Shown in pieces: positions 35,293-43,058 of a stretch of 64,000 bases of DNA. A program made the translations under genes and the position numbers. Source of the DNA: Acidobacteriota bacterium (lineage in GTDB: Bacteria > Acidobacteriota > Blastocatellia > Pyrinomonadales > Pyrinomonadaceae); the NCBI GenBank assembly GCA_016703965.1, contig JADJBB010000004.1, positions 62,001 through 126,000 of the forward strand, written 5' to 3'. A model generated the notes under the pieces. It saw only the letters and a program-made list of their open reading frames with translations. It made no database searches and was not told where the DNA came from. Position 1 is the first letter of the stretch. Each line of letters starts with the position of its first letter.

Positions 35293-37245
35293 ATGTCCGA
35301 ATCCATTGCCATCGAATCAACTTTAAGTGAAAGCCGTCTTTTTCCGCCACCGCCTGAGTTTGCGGAAAACGCTCATATCAAAAGCTTTGCGGACTACGAA
35401 GCCCTGTATGCAGAGGCGGCGGCGGACGTTCCGGCTTTCTGGGCTAAGCAGGCGGAAAGTCTCGATTGGTTCAAAAAATGGGACACGGTCCTCGAGTGGA
35501 ACGAGCCGTTTGCAAAATGGTTTGTCGGCGGCAAGATCAACATTTCCTACAACTGCCTCGACCGGCATCTCGCGACCTCGCGTAAGAATAAGGCCGCGAT
35601 CATCTGGGAAGGCGAGACCGGCGAGATCAAGACAATCACATATCTCCAACTTCATCAGGAAGTCTCACGGTTTGCCAATGTCCTGAAAAAACTCGGTGTC
35701 AAAGCCGGCGACCGCGTCGCATTGTACATGCCGCTCCTTCCCGCCCTCTCGGTCGCGATGCTGGCGTGTGCGCGGATCGGTGCGGCTCATACGGTCATTT
35801 TCGGCGGATTTTCGGCGGATGCGATTCGCGACCGCGTCAATGACTGCGGCTGCAAACTCATCGTTACCGCCGATGGAGGCTATCGCCGCGGAGCTGAGAT
35901 CAAACTCAAAGACGTCGTCGACGAAGCAGTCGTGGGATGTCCCGGCGTCGAAAACGTCGTCGTGTTCCAGCGAACAAACTCCAAAGTCTCTATGACGCCC
36001 GGCCGCGATCACTGGTGGCACGAACTGACCAAGATCGTCGGTGCCGATTGCCCTGCCGAGGAACTCGACAGCGAACATCCGCTCTTTATTCTTTACACTT
36101 CGGGCACGACCGGCAAGCCAAAAGGCATCCTGCACACGACCGGCGGCTACCTGACGCAAACAGCATACACCTCGAAGATCGTTTTCGACCTGAAGGACGA
36201 CGATATTTTCTGGTGCACGGCCGACATCGGCTGGGTCACGGGCCACAGCTACGTCGTTTACGGGCCGCTGGCGAATGGAGCGACGGTTTTCATGTACGAG
36301 GGAGCTCCGAACTATCCCGATCTCGACCGATTCTGGGACATTATCGAGCGGCACAAGATCAATATCTTTTACACCGCACCGACCGCGATCCGCGCGTTCA
36401 TTAAATGGGGCGAGCAATATCCGCTCAAACACGATCTGTCGTCATTAAGACTTCTCGGAACTGTCGGCGAGCCGATCAATCCGGAAGCCTGGATGTGGTA
36501 TCACGCGATCATCGGCAAACGAAAATGCCCTATCGTCGACACCTGGTGGCAGACCGAAACAGGTTCGATAATGATCAGCCCGCTCCCCGGAGCAACTCCG
36601 ACCACGCCGGGAACCGCGACGCGTCCGATCCCGGGAATTATGCTCGACATAGTCACAAAAACAGGCAAACCGGTCGGCCCGAACGAGGGCGGCTACCTTG
36701 TCGCGACACATCCATGGCCCTCGATGCTTCGCACGCTCTGGGGCGATGACGAACGCTACAAGCAGGCATATTGGTCCGAAATTCCGGGTTTCTATTTCGC
36801 CGGCGACGGAGCACGCCGCGACCAGCACGGCTATTACTGGATCATGGGCCGAGTCGATGACGTGATCAACGTCAGCGGCCACCGCCTCGGCACCGCCGAG
36901 ATCGAATCAGCGCTCGTCTCGCACGAATCCGTCGCCGAAGCCGCCGTCGTAGGCCGTCCCGACGATCTCAAAGGCCAGGCGATCGCCGCATTTGTGACAC
37001 TCGAAGGTACTCACGTCGGCAGCGACGAGCTCAAAGAAACCCTGCGAGCCCACGTCGCCCACGAGATCGGCTCACTCGCCAAACCCGACGACATCCGCTT
37101 CACCGACATGCTGCCAAAGACGCGCTCCGGCAAGATCATGCGGCGCCTATTGCGCGAACTTGCCGCCGGAGGAAAGGTCGCGGGCGACGTAACGACGCTC
37201 GAAGATCTGTCTGTTTTAGAGAAATTGCGGCAGGATGAGGAGTGA
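35293..37245 (+). CDS. acs: Acetyl-CoA synthetase
   Basis: Converts acetate, ATP and CoA to acetyl-CoA through acetyl-AMP in the cytoplasm. 650 residues from the ATG at 35293; an in-frame TTG at 35284 is less likely. Length and motifs fit Acs: the ACAS N-terminal segment, the P-loop YTSGTTGKPKG (about 270), VDTWWQTETGS, the hinge MGRVDDVINVSGHRLGTAEIESAL, and the C-terminal KTRSGKIMRR, whose catalytic lysine is the usual acetylation switch. It is monocistronic and divergent from the GH31 gene. Propionyl-CoA synthetase is a less likely alternative. Confidence 0.95.
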   Translation: MSESIAIESTLSESRLFPPPPEFAENAHIKSFADYEALYAEAAADVPAFWAKQAESLDWFKKWDTVLEWNEPFAKWFVGGKINISYNCLDRHLATSRKNKAAIIWEGETGEIKTITYLQLHQEVSRFANVLKKLGVKAGDRVALYMPLLPALSVAMLACARIGAAHTVIFGGFSADAIRDRVNDCGCKLIVTADGGYRRGAEIKLKDVVDEAVVGCPGVENVVVFQRTNSKVSMTPGRDHWWHELTKIVGADCPAEELDSEHPLFILYTSGTTGKPKGILHTTGGYLTQTAYTSKIVFDLKDDDIFWCTADIGWVTGHSYVVYGPLANGATVFMYEGAPNYPDLDRFWDIIERHKINIFYTAPTAIRAFIKWGEQYPLKHDLSSLRLLGTVGEPINPEAWMWYHAIIGKRKCPIVDTWWQTETGSIMISPLPGATPTTPGTATRPIPGIMLDIVTKTGKPVGPNEGGYLVATHPWPSMLRTLWGDDERYKQAYWSEIPGFYFAGDGARRDQHGYYWIMGRVDDVINVSGHRLGTAEIESALVSHESVAEAAVVGRPDDLKGQAIAAFVTLEGTHVGSDELKETLRAHVAHEIGSLAKPDDIRFTDMLPKTRSGKIMRRLLRELAAGGKVAGDVTTLEDLSVLEKLRQDEE

Positions 37246-37251
37246 AGGTGA

Positions 37252-37611
37252 TCAAATACCTTCCCGAACTCTTATTCGATTTTCCTCAACTATCCAGAGC
37301 CGTCCCTGTAAAGGTTCTTCATCGAGTAGAGGAATCAGCCTTGTAACGTAGTCGATCACCGTAGCTTTGTCCTGTTGGCGGCTTCTAATTACAATGAGAC
37401 CAAAATGTCTGTCAGGTGGATATGCTCGAATATCACTGAAATCCAGATCAAGCGTGATGAGGGCACGAGACTCCGCGGAGCAAACGGACAATAGGCGGTT
37501 ATCCTCCTCGCCGACCATGTTCTGCTCGAAAACAGTCATCGCCTCATGGCCCGCTGATCTCAGAATAGAAGCCACTTCAACCGGCAGATTCTCATCGATC
37601 TTAAATCTCAT
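37252..37611 (-). CDS. DUF5615-family PIN-like protein (probable toxin)
   Basis: 119 residues of the DUF5615 PIN-like family. Acidic residues in a PIN-like order are visible: FKIDENLP (D5/E6), GEEDNRLL and LITLDLDFSDI, which could hold the metal ion of a ribonuclease site. Members are typically encoded next to DUF433 proteins, as here; the pair is read as a toxin-antitoxin module in which the PIN-like protein is the RNase. Its start overlaps the DUF433 stop by 4 bp (ATGA). It ends 6 bp from the acs stop on the other strand. Activity is unproven. Confidence 0.82.
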   Translation of the reverse strand: MRFKIDENLPVEVASILRSAGHEAMTVFEQNMVGEEDNRLLSVCSAESRALITLDLDFSDIRAYPPDRHFGLIVIRSRQQDKATVIDYVTRLIPLLDEEPLQGRLWIVEENRIRVREGI

Positions 37612-37847
37612 GCGGCGGCCTGATCCGGAAAGAGAATTACCCTTTCCTTTGACAGCTCTGCTGCATACGCAAAAACTGCCTGGATATCCAGAGGCTGTAG
37701 GGAGGGATAGCTGGCGAGGATCTCAGATGTCGATACATTCGAAGCAAGATTGTCGAGTATTACCGAAACCATCACCCGGGTGCCTTTGATGCAAGCCTGC
37801 CCGTGGCAAACCGTCGCATCTGTCGAAATTCTGTCTCGCCAATTCAT
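37608..37847 (-). CDS. DUF433-family protein (probable antitoxin)
   Basis: 79 residues from the ATG at 37847, chosen for a strong AGGAGG at 37856-37861; the frame is open upstream but without a better start. The DUF433 signature is present: a short N-terminal segment with HGQACIKGTRVMVSVILDNLA, then STSEILASYPSLQPLDIQAVFAYAA, a compact winged-helix-like fold. DUF433 proteins act as DNA-binding antitoxins in modules with PIN-like partners. It is translationally coupled to the DUF5615 gene and divergent from the aldolase-fold gene. The gap to that gene (83 bp) should hold an autoregulated promoter, though no operator is obvious. Confidence 0.8.
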   Translation of the reverse strand: MNWRDRISTDATVCHGQACIKGTRVMVSVILDNLASNVSTSEILASYPSLQPLDIQAVFAYAAELSKERVILFPDQAAA

Positions 37848-37930
37848 ACCGTATTTCCTCCTGACCGAGATTATATCATCTCGAATTGTTCGCCCGATCA
37901 TCGCGGCCAAACATTTGGTAGAATTTATAA

Positions 37931-38551
37931 ATGAGTGAAAATCCTCCGCAATCACCCACTACCGAACTCGCCGAAACTGGCCGCGAATTTTACCGTCGCG
38001 GCTGGGCGCGTGGGGCGAGTGGGAATTTCAGCATTCTGCTGGCGCGCAAGCCGCTTCGGCTTTGCATCACGGCTGCCGGCAATGAAAAAGGCGCTCTTGA
38101 TGAGACGAATTTTCTTGAGATAGATGACGATGCCGAGATCCTTCAAGGCTTTGGGCGGCCTTCGGATGAGACAGTTTTGCACCTTTCGATCTATCGATTG
38201 AGGCCGAAGGCACGCTGCATTCTCTATTCCCAGACCGTCTGGGGAATGCTGCTCGCTGACAAATATTTCGTTGACGGCTCTATAGTGATGCAGGGCTACG
38301 AAGCCCTGAAGGGCCTCTCTGGCCGTACCACTCACGACGAGATCGAACGCATCCCGATCGTCGAAAACGCCCAGGATCAGATCGCCCTCTCGCACGTCAT
38401 CGAAAACGTTCTGCTCGAAAACCCCACGATCCACGGCATCTACATCCGCCGTCACGGCCTCTACACCTGGGGCGAAACCGTCGAAGACGCGAGGAAGAAT
38501 GTGGATATATTTGAATTTATGTTCGAGGTTTTAGGACGCGGCACTCGGTAA
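37931..38551 (+). CDS. MtnB-like class II aldolase-fold protein with altered zinc site
   Basis: 206 residues of the class II aldolase/adducin fold, closest in pattern to methylthioribulose-1-phosphate dehydratase (MtnB) of methionine salvage: RGWARGASGNFSI (about 23-35), SDETVLHLSIYR (about 79-89), HDEIERIPIVEN and YIRRHGLYTWGETVEDA (about 171-187). The family binds Zn2+ with an HxH pair in a (V/I)xHTHS motif and a third histidine. Here the HxH position reads ILYSQTVWG, so both histidines are replaced (Tyr99, Gln101), while the third (His175) and the catalytic-region glutamate (E80) remain. It is either an inactive paralogue, a metal-independent variant or an enzyme with a different ligand set. 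No other methionine-salvage gene is nearby. The start at 37931 lies in an AT-rich stretch with no clear Shine-Dalgarno. Confidence 0.8.
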   Translation: MSENPPQSPTTELAETGREFYRRGWARGASGNFSILLARKPLRLCITAAGNEKGALDETNFLEIDDDAEILQGFGRPSDETVLHLSIYRLRPKARCILYSQTVWGMLLADKYFVDGSIVMQGYEALKGLSGRTTHDEIERIPIVENAQDQIALSHVIENVLLENPTIHGIYIRRHGLYTWGETVEDARKNVDIFEFMFEVLGRGTR

Positions 38552-38561
38552 CATAAGTCAG

Positions 38562-38666
38562 AACCGCCTGCGTAAGCGGGCGGAAGCAACGCGATCATTT
38601 AGAACGATTTGTTCAACACGCGAAGCTTACTCCCCAACGTCGTTCCGCCCGCTTACGCAGGCGGTT
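38562..38666. repeat. Element with perfect 24-bp inverted ends
   Basis: Arms 38562-38585 and 38643-38666 are perfect reverse complements, 57 nt apart. It lies between convergent genes, 10 bp after one stop codon and 17 bp before the other. T4 follows the right arm, so it may also terminate transcription. The internal sequence is not coding. It looks like a REP/MITE-type palindromic unit. Confidence 0.7.
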
Positions 38667-38683
38667 TTGACCCGGTCGACAAT

Positions 38684-39022
38684 TCAATCAAAATACAGCC
38701 AATAATGCTTTGCGCATCCGGGATTAAACCCGCTCCTGCACTGCGGGCAAATCGAATCACATTCAAAATAATCGGTGATCCTCAGCTGCTTCCCGCATTT
38801 ACCGCATAAGATCGCCTTTGCGTCGCGTTCGCCAATCGGCCAAACCGCCGGCTCGTGATTGGCAACTGCGGCGTGACACTCAAAACACGGAAACCAACGG
38901 CCGCAGCATTTGAATTTGATCGCGATGATGTCGAGCTCGCTATGCCAGTGAGCGCAGCGAGTCTCGGCGTCAAGATCGACCCCATAAATTATCTCACCGA
39001 AGATCTCCGTTTGGCTCAACAT
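38684..39022 (-). CDS. CHY zinc-finger protein
   Basis: 112 residues of the CHY-type zinc-finger family. Metal-binding Cys and His are spread in the family order: TRCAHWHSELDIIAIKFKCC, PCFECHAA, ILCGKCGKQL and CDSICPQCRSGFNPGC. The protein would bind about three zinc ions. Bacterial CHY proteins are small, cytoplasmic and of unsettled role; eukaryotic relatives act in ubiquitin ligases and mitochondrial assembly. It is a single gene, convergent with the MtnB-like gene across the inverted-repeat element. Confidence 0.88.
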   Translation of the reverse strand: MLSQTEIFGEIIYGVDLDAETRCAHWHSELDIIAIKFKCCGRWFPCFECHAAVANHEPAVWPIGERDAKAILCGKCGKQLRITDYFECDSICPQCRSGFNPGCAKHYWLYFD

Positions 39023-39038
39023 TCTTAGATAGTAAATT

Positions 39039-39097
39039 GTAAATTGGTCGATTGTTAATTGGGCTATCTATTACCAATTAACAATCCCCCAATTTAC
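39039..39097. repeat. 24-bp AT-rich inverted repeat upstream of msrA
   Basis: Arms 39039-39062 and 39074-39097 pair at 22 of 24 positions around an 11-nt loop, between divergent genes. It could be an operator-like palindrome, a cruciform or a repeat element. The 64 bp from here to the msrA start should hold its promoter. Confidence 0.6.
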
Positions 39098-39161
39098 AGA
39101 TGACAATTGATTTAACACTGTACTGCGTTAAAGACGACCAGTTATCTGTTAAAATAACGTT

Positions 39162-39701
39162 ATGGCAAATCTTGAAACAGCAACACTCGCGGCAGGATGT
39201 TTTTGGTGTGTCGAGGCAGTTTTTGACTCACTTATTGGTGTCGAAGATGTCGTTTCGGGCTATTCCGGCGGCCACACGGAGAATCCTACGTATCAACAAG
39301 TTTGCAGCGAAACCACCGGCCACGCTGAAGTGGTTCAGATCAAATTCGACCCCGAACAGCTCTCGTTCGCTAATCTGCTCCGAGTCTATTTCACCGTCCA
39401 TGACCCGACCACGCTCAACCGTCAGGGCAACGATATCGGTTCGTCATACCGCTCCGCCATTTTCTACCACAGCGAAGCCCAGCGCGAAACCGCCGATCAG
39501 ATTATCGCCGAGATCACGGCCGAAAGCATCTACGACAACCCGATCGTCACCGAGGTCACCGCCTTCGACAAATTCTGGCCTGCTGAGGATTACCACCAGG
39601 AATACTTCGCCAATAACCCCAACCAACCATACTGCGCCGCGGTCGTCGCACCAAAAGTAGCGAAGTTCCGCCAGAAATTCGTCAGCCGCCTAAAGAAATG
39701 A
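39162..39701 (+). CDS. msrA: Peptide methionine-S-sulfoxide reductase MsrA
   Basis: Repairs methionine (S)-sulfoxide in proteins using thioredoxin, in the cytoplasm (no signal peptide). 179 residues, the usual length. The catalytic motif GCFWC is at residues 12-16 with nucleophile C13; C16 is the likely resolving cysteine in this short form. VVSGYSGGHTENPTYQQVC, GHAEVV and DPTTLNRQGNDIGSSYRSAIF are conserved family stretches. The last codons overlap the left end of the repeat element at 39700-39842. No msrB is fused or adjacent. Confidence 0.97.
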   Translation: MANLETATLAAGCFWCVEAVFDSLIGVEDVVSGYSGGHTENPTYQQVCSETTGHAEVVQIKFDPEQLSFANLLRVYFTVHDPTTLNRQGNDIGSSYRSAIFYHSEAQRETADQIIAEITAESIYDNPIVTEVTAFDKFWPAEDYHQEYFANNPNQPYCAAVVAPKVAKFRQKFVSRLKK

Positions 39702-39842
39702 CTGGAGCGCAAGCGTCCCGCTTGCCAACACTGCGGCTTCCGTAGTGTTCGGTCTCTCGATATTTCTCATCATCGTTTAACACGAAACTCTTAACACCGA
39801 GGAAGCCTCGGTGTTGGCGAGCTCGACGCTTGCGCTCCAGTC
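39700..39842. mobile_element. 143-bp element with 18-bp perfect terminal inverted repeats (MITE/REPIN-like)
   Basis: The ends at 39700-39717 and 39825-39842 are perfect 18-bp reverse complements. Inside are two further hairpins: 39727-39736 with 39740-39749 (9 of 10 paired) and 39793-39802 with 39806-39815 (perfect 10 bp, 3-nt loop). It is noncoding. It lies between convergent msrA and the TMEM165-like gene, overlapping the msrA stop codon. A 15-bp copy of the end occurs at 32719-32733. A non-autonomous mobile palindrome is the best reading; a terminator role is also possible. Confidence 0.65.
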
Positions 39843-39845
39843 CCA

Positions 39846-40118
39846 CTAGAGCTTTCCAAGCAACATCAGCACGCCGATCACAATAAAAGCGACAGCGACG
39901 ATCCGCTGGAGCCATTCGGTCGGAACATACTGACTTAAAACGCCGCCTACTAAAACGCCAAGCAGCGTAACCACGACCAGAGCCAGCGCTGCGCCGAGAA
40001 AGACAGAGACCTTCGATTCCGTACTCGACGTCATCGTTATCACCGCGAGCTGCGTTTTATCGCCGAGTTCCGCCAAAAATAGAGTTAAGAAGGCCGTTCC
40101 AAATATTTTCCAATCCAT
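39846..40118 (-). CDS. Half-size TMEM165/GDT1 (UPF0016) family cation transporter
   Basis: 90 residues with three hydrophobic segments and the family motif FLAELGDKTQLA (E-x-G-D-K-T) near residue 15. TMEM165/GDT1 proteins export Mn2+ or Ca2+ across membranes. Full-length members carry two copies of this motif in about 190 residues; this has one, so it must homo-oligomerise or pair with another half protein, which is not encoded nearby. It is in the inner membrane. I checked the 414 bp upstream for a yybP-ykoY Mn riboswitch and did not recognise one. Confidence 0.88.
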   Translation of the reverse strand: MDWKIFGTAFLTLFLAELGDKTQLAVITMTSSTESKVSVFLGAALALVVVTLLGVLVGGVLSQYVPTEWLQRIVAVAFIVIGVLMLLGKL

Positions 40119-40532
40119 ACAGAATAGCTTACAAAAAGTTGGCTTAAGTTGGCGAAGTTGGAAGCGGAAAGAAGCGGCCCATCGCCAGCGGCGGAGAGCG
40201 GAAGCGGCCGGCGGCGGTGGAGCGGGCGGCGATGCCGGAGGAGACTGAACTGGCGATCCCGCTCACCTAGATCAAGAACCTCCGCGAACGGTCCCCAAAA
40301 CCGCCTAAAACGACCTTTGACCAATCTCCTAAATACCTCTACCAAACTACCGTTCTATGGCCCACCAAGGGCAAAAACCGTTTTACCTATCTCGCCTTTC
40401 TGCATTCGGGTAATCACCAAGATTCTATTTGCTTGCATCTTTCGCTGATATGGTTCAAAATTCGCTAAAACAAAACCAAAGAGCTATCTTCACCAGAATT
40501 TTTCGTCCGATCTTTTTGTCGTTAAGAAATCT
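40119..40532. other. 414-bp noncoding region between divergent genes
   Basis: Holds a G/C- and purine-rich block (about 40160-40250) made of GCGGAAGCGG-like units, with an 8-bp inverted pair ATCGCCAG (40188-40195) and CTGGCGAT (40249-40256) around it. The right half is ordinary AT-rich leader of the permease gene. Short frames exist but show no start signal or conserved protein pattern. Confidence 0.4.
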
Positions 40533-42335
40533 ATGTCAAGTTCAATTTTCCGCACAAAATCCATCTCTCAGATCCAGGCCGACGCGGCCGCGGGACTGTT
40601 GGAACACGCCCAAGACTCCAAAGAACCCGGTACGCTTCGCCGTACGCTGGGTGTTTTCGACCTAACCATGATGGGCATAGCCGCGATCATCGGCGCAGGC
40701 ATCTTCGCAATGGTCGGCAAAGCCTCGTACAACGGCGGCCCGGCGGTGGCTCTATTGTTTGTGTTTACAGCATTTGCGTGCGGTTTTTCGGCTCTGTGTT
40801 ACGCTGAGTTTGCTTCTCGAATTCCGGTTGCCGGCTCAGCATATACCTACGCATACGCCTCGATGGGCGAGTTTATCGCGTGGATAATCGGTTGGGATCT
40901 GATCGTCGAATACGCCATCGGCAACATTGCGGTCGCGATCTCGTGGAGCGACTATTTTACAGGCCTTTTGAAAGGTTACGGCATTGATATACCGCTGCAT
41001 TTTACGATGGATTTCCTCACCGCGAGGCGTGGCCATGCCGCCGTGATGGACGCGATATCCAGCGGCACCACGATCGACGTGTTAACAAAGGCGTGTGATG
41101 CAAAGGACGCAGTGGTCAGCTGCGGCCAGATCGACGGCTACCTCGCAACCTTGAGTGCTCCAAAACTAGGTTCGATCCCGATCGTCGCCGACCTTCCGGC
41201 CTTGCTCATAACCGTCGCGATCACAACACTTGTGTTCATAGGCATTCGAGAATCCAAGTTCGCGTCGAACATAATGACGGTTCTCAAGATCGGGATTATC
41301 CTGCTCGTTATCTTCCTCGGCTTGAATTACGTGCAGCCGGCAAACTGGTCGCCGTTCGCACCAAACGGATTTGAAGGGGTTTTAAAGGGAGTTTCGGCCG
41401 TATTCTTTGCGTACATTGGCTTTGACGCTCTTTCGACGACCGCTGAGGAATGTGTTAATCCGCGGCGTGACCTGCCGATCGCGATGATTGCTTCGCTGGT
41501 CATCTGCACTATTTTATATATAGCAGTTGCCCTCGTGCTGACCGGAATGGTGAGCTATACAAAGCTCGACGTAGGTGATCCGCTTGCCTTTGTTTTTGGA
41601 CCTGAAGGTGCAAATATCCCCTGGGTTGCCGGTATCATTGCTGTCAGTGCCGTGATCGCTCTCGCAACCGTTTTCCTGGTGTTTCAGATCGGGCAACCGC
41701 GTCTCTGGATGGCGATGAGCCGCGACGGCCTGCTTCCCAAAATCTTCTCGTCGATTCATCCGAAGTTCAATACGCCATGGTTCGCAACCCTCGTAACGGG
41801 CTTTGTTGTCGCGATCCCCGCCTTATTCATGAACCTGACCGAGGTCACGGACCTTGCGAGTATTGGGACGCTTTTTGCGTTCGTCGTCGTCTGCGCAGGC
41901 GTTTTGTTTAAGGACAAGGAGTTCAGGGAAAGCGGAACGCGTTACGTTCCCTACATAAATTCGCAGTTCCTGCTGCCCGCCATTCTGATCGTACTTTTTG
42001 CCGCGATCTACTACTTCAACCCGACCGTTGTCAGCGATTTCTTAAAACTCGAACCGAAGGATGGCGAAACTATGCTCGGGGCTTTTTCGCACAAGATCCC
42101 GATGATCTTTTTCATCATCGTCGCGGTGTTGCTTTTTGTATTGAGTCTGACAAAAAAGCTTTCGCTGATACCGATCTTAGGATTGCTATCGTGCCTCTAT
42201 CTGATGACAGAATTGGGGGTTACGAACTGGATCCGGTTCACCCTATGGTTGCTTGTAGGCCTTATAATTTATGCCTTATATGGTTTTCGTAACAGCAAAC
42301 TTTCGACCGCAGAATCAGAAGCTGCTCAAAGCTAG
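40533..42335 (+). CDS. APC-superfamily amino-acid permease (CAT-like)
   Basis: 600-residue inner-membrane permease with about 12-14 transmembrane segments. The APC signature starts TLGVFDLTMMGIAAIIGAGIFAM (about 36-58), the helix-1 GxG break that binds the amino-acid backbone. The cationic-amino-acid-transporter type is suggested by length, by AEFASRIPVAGSAYTYAY and GWDLIVEYAIGN, and by VFFAYIGFDALSTTAEE in helix 6. It imports an amino acid by proton or sodium symport; the substrate is unknown. The start at 40533 has a weak ribosome site; no better start is seen nearby. Confidence 0.9.
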   Translation: MSSSIFRTKSISQIQADAAAGLLEHAQDSKEPGTLRRTLGVFDLTMMGIAAIIGAGIFAMVGKASYNGGPAVALLFVFTAFACGFSALCYAEFASRIPVAGSAYTYAYASMGEFIAWIIGWDLIVEYAIGNIAVAISWSDYFTGLLKGYGIDIPLHFTMDFLTARRGHAAVMDAISSGTTIDVLTKACDAKDAVVSCGQIDGYLATLSAPKLGSIPIVADLPALLITVAITTLVFIGIRESKFASNIMTVLKIGIILLVIFLGLNYVQPANWSPFAPNGFEGVLKGVSAVFFAYIGFDALSTTAEECVNPRRDLPIAMIASLVICTILYIAVALVLTGMVSYTKLDVGDPLAFVFGPEGANIPWVAGIIAVSAVIALATVFLVFQIGQPRLWMAMSRDGLLPKIFSSIHPKFNTPWFATLVTGFVVAIPALFMNLTEVTDLASIGTLFAFVVVCAGVLFKDKEFRESGTRYVPYINSQFLLPAILIVLFAAIYYFNPTVVSDFLKLEPKDGETMLGAFSHKIPMIFFIIVAVLLFVLSLTKKLSLIPILGLLSCLYLMTELGVTNWIRFTLWLLVGLIIYALYGFRNSKLSTAESEAAQS

Positions 42336-42439
42336 CGAGAGTTTACAAATCTTTACAACAAAGGCAAAACTAATTGAGCTAGAATTGCGTCATACAAGCG
42401 GTTAACGAATCTAAATTAGGACAGGAGCACTATATCTCT

Positions 42440-43009
42440 ATGAAGAAGAACTTTGTTTTGGCAGCAGCTATTGCGATGCTCGCAATGGCATTCACCGCGT
42501 CGGCACAAAAAGCCCCCGCAGACTTCAGCGGCAAATGGAACCTCGACCTCGCAAAATCGAAATTGACCGACCGTGAGAAAACATCGATCGAGTCGCAAAC
42601 TGTAACGATCACGCAGACTGCAGCAGACATTAAGATCGAAACCGATACCAAACGTATGGCACCGGCAGGTGGAGCACCACCTGCTGGTGGCCCTCCAGGA
42701 GGTGGTGGTGTACGTATGGGTGGTGGCGGTGGTGCTCAGGGTCCGCAGACTTTTACCCTTGGCAAAGAAACAACCACCGATCAGCAGATGGGCCAGAATA
42801 CGGTTCCTGTCACAGCAGGCTCGAAATGGGAAGGTTCGAAGCTTGTCACTTCACGTTCGTTCACAATGAACGGACCAAACGGTGAGATGAAGAGCTCAAC
42901 CAAACAGACACTTGAGCTTGGAGCTGATGGCAAATCGTTGACGATCACGGTTGAATCGACTGGAATGCAGGGTGCGACGACCTCGACCCGTGTTTACACG
43001 AAAGGCTAA
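42440..43009 (+). CDS. Secreted protein with glycine-rich insertion, unknown function
   Basis: 189 residues, start at 42440 with AGGAG 12 nt upstream. The signal peptide ends TASAQK (about 23). The mature protein begins DFSGKWNLDLAKSK, a lipocalin-like entry (GxW), then a beta-rich region interrupted by a low-complexity Gly/Pro/Ala stretch (about residues 75-100). The pattern is of a small periplasmic beta-barrel; I know of no characterised homologue. Monocistronic, with a strong terminator. Confidence 0.72.
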   Translation: MKKNFVLAAAIAMLAMAFTASAQKAPADFSGKWNLDLAKSKLTDREKTSIESQTVTITQTAADIKIETDTKRMAPAGGAPPAGGPPGGGGVRMGGGGGAQGPQTFTLGKETTTDQQMGQNTVPVTAGSKWEGSKLVTSRSFTMNGPNGEMKSSTKQTLELGADGKSLTITVESTGMQGATTSTRVYTKG

Positions 43010-43029
43010 TAACTAACTTCTGTTATTAG

Positions 43030-43058
43030 AAAGGCGGGCTTTCGAGCCCGCCTTTTTT
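43030..43058 (+). terminator. Intrinsic terminator with UUCG tetraloop
   Basis: A perfect 11-bp stem (43030-43040 with 43045-43055), a UUCG tetraloop (43041-43044) and a T-run (43053-43058). It also covers the end of the convergent DHH gene. Confidence 0.95.

Noticed and set aside
40119..40300. yybP-ykoY manganese riboswitch before the TMEM165-like gene
   Set aside because: Expected for this family, but the conserved loop sequences were not recognised on the minus strand.
40149..40448. Possible small gene in the 40.1-40.5 kb gap
   Set aside because: Arg/Ser-rich translation of a GC-rich block with no start signal and no family pattern; other frames there are stopped quickly.
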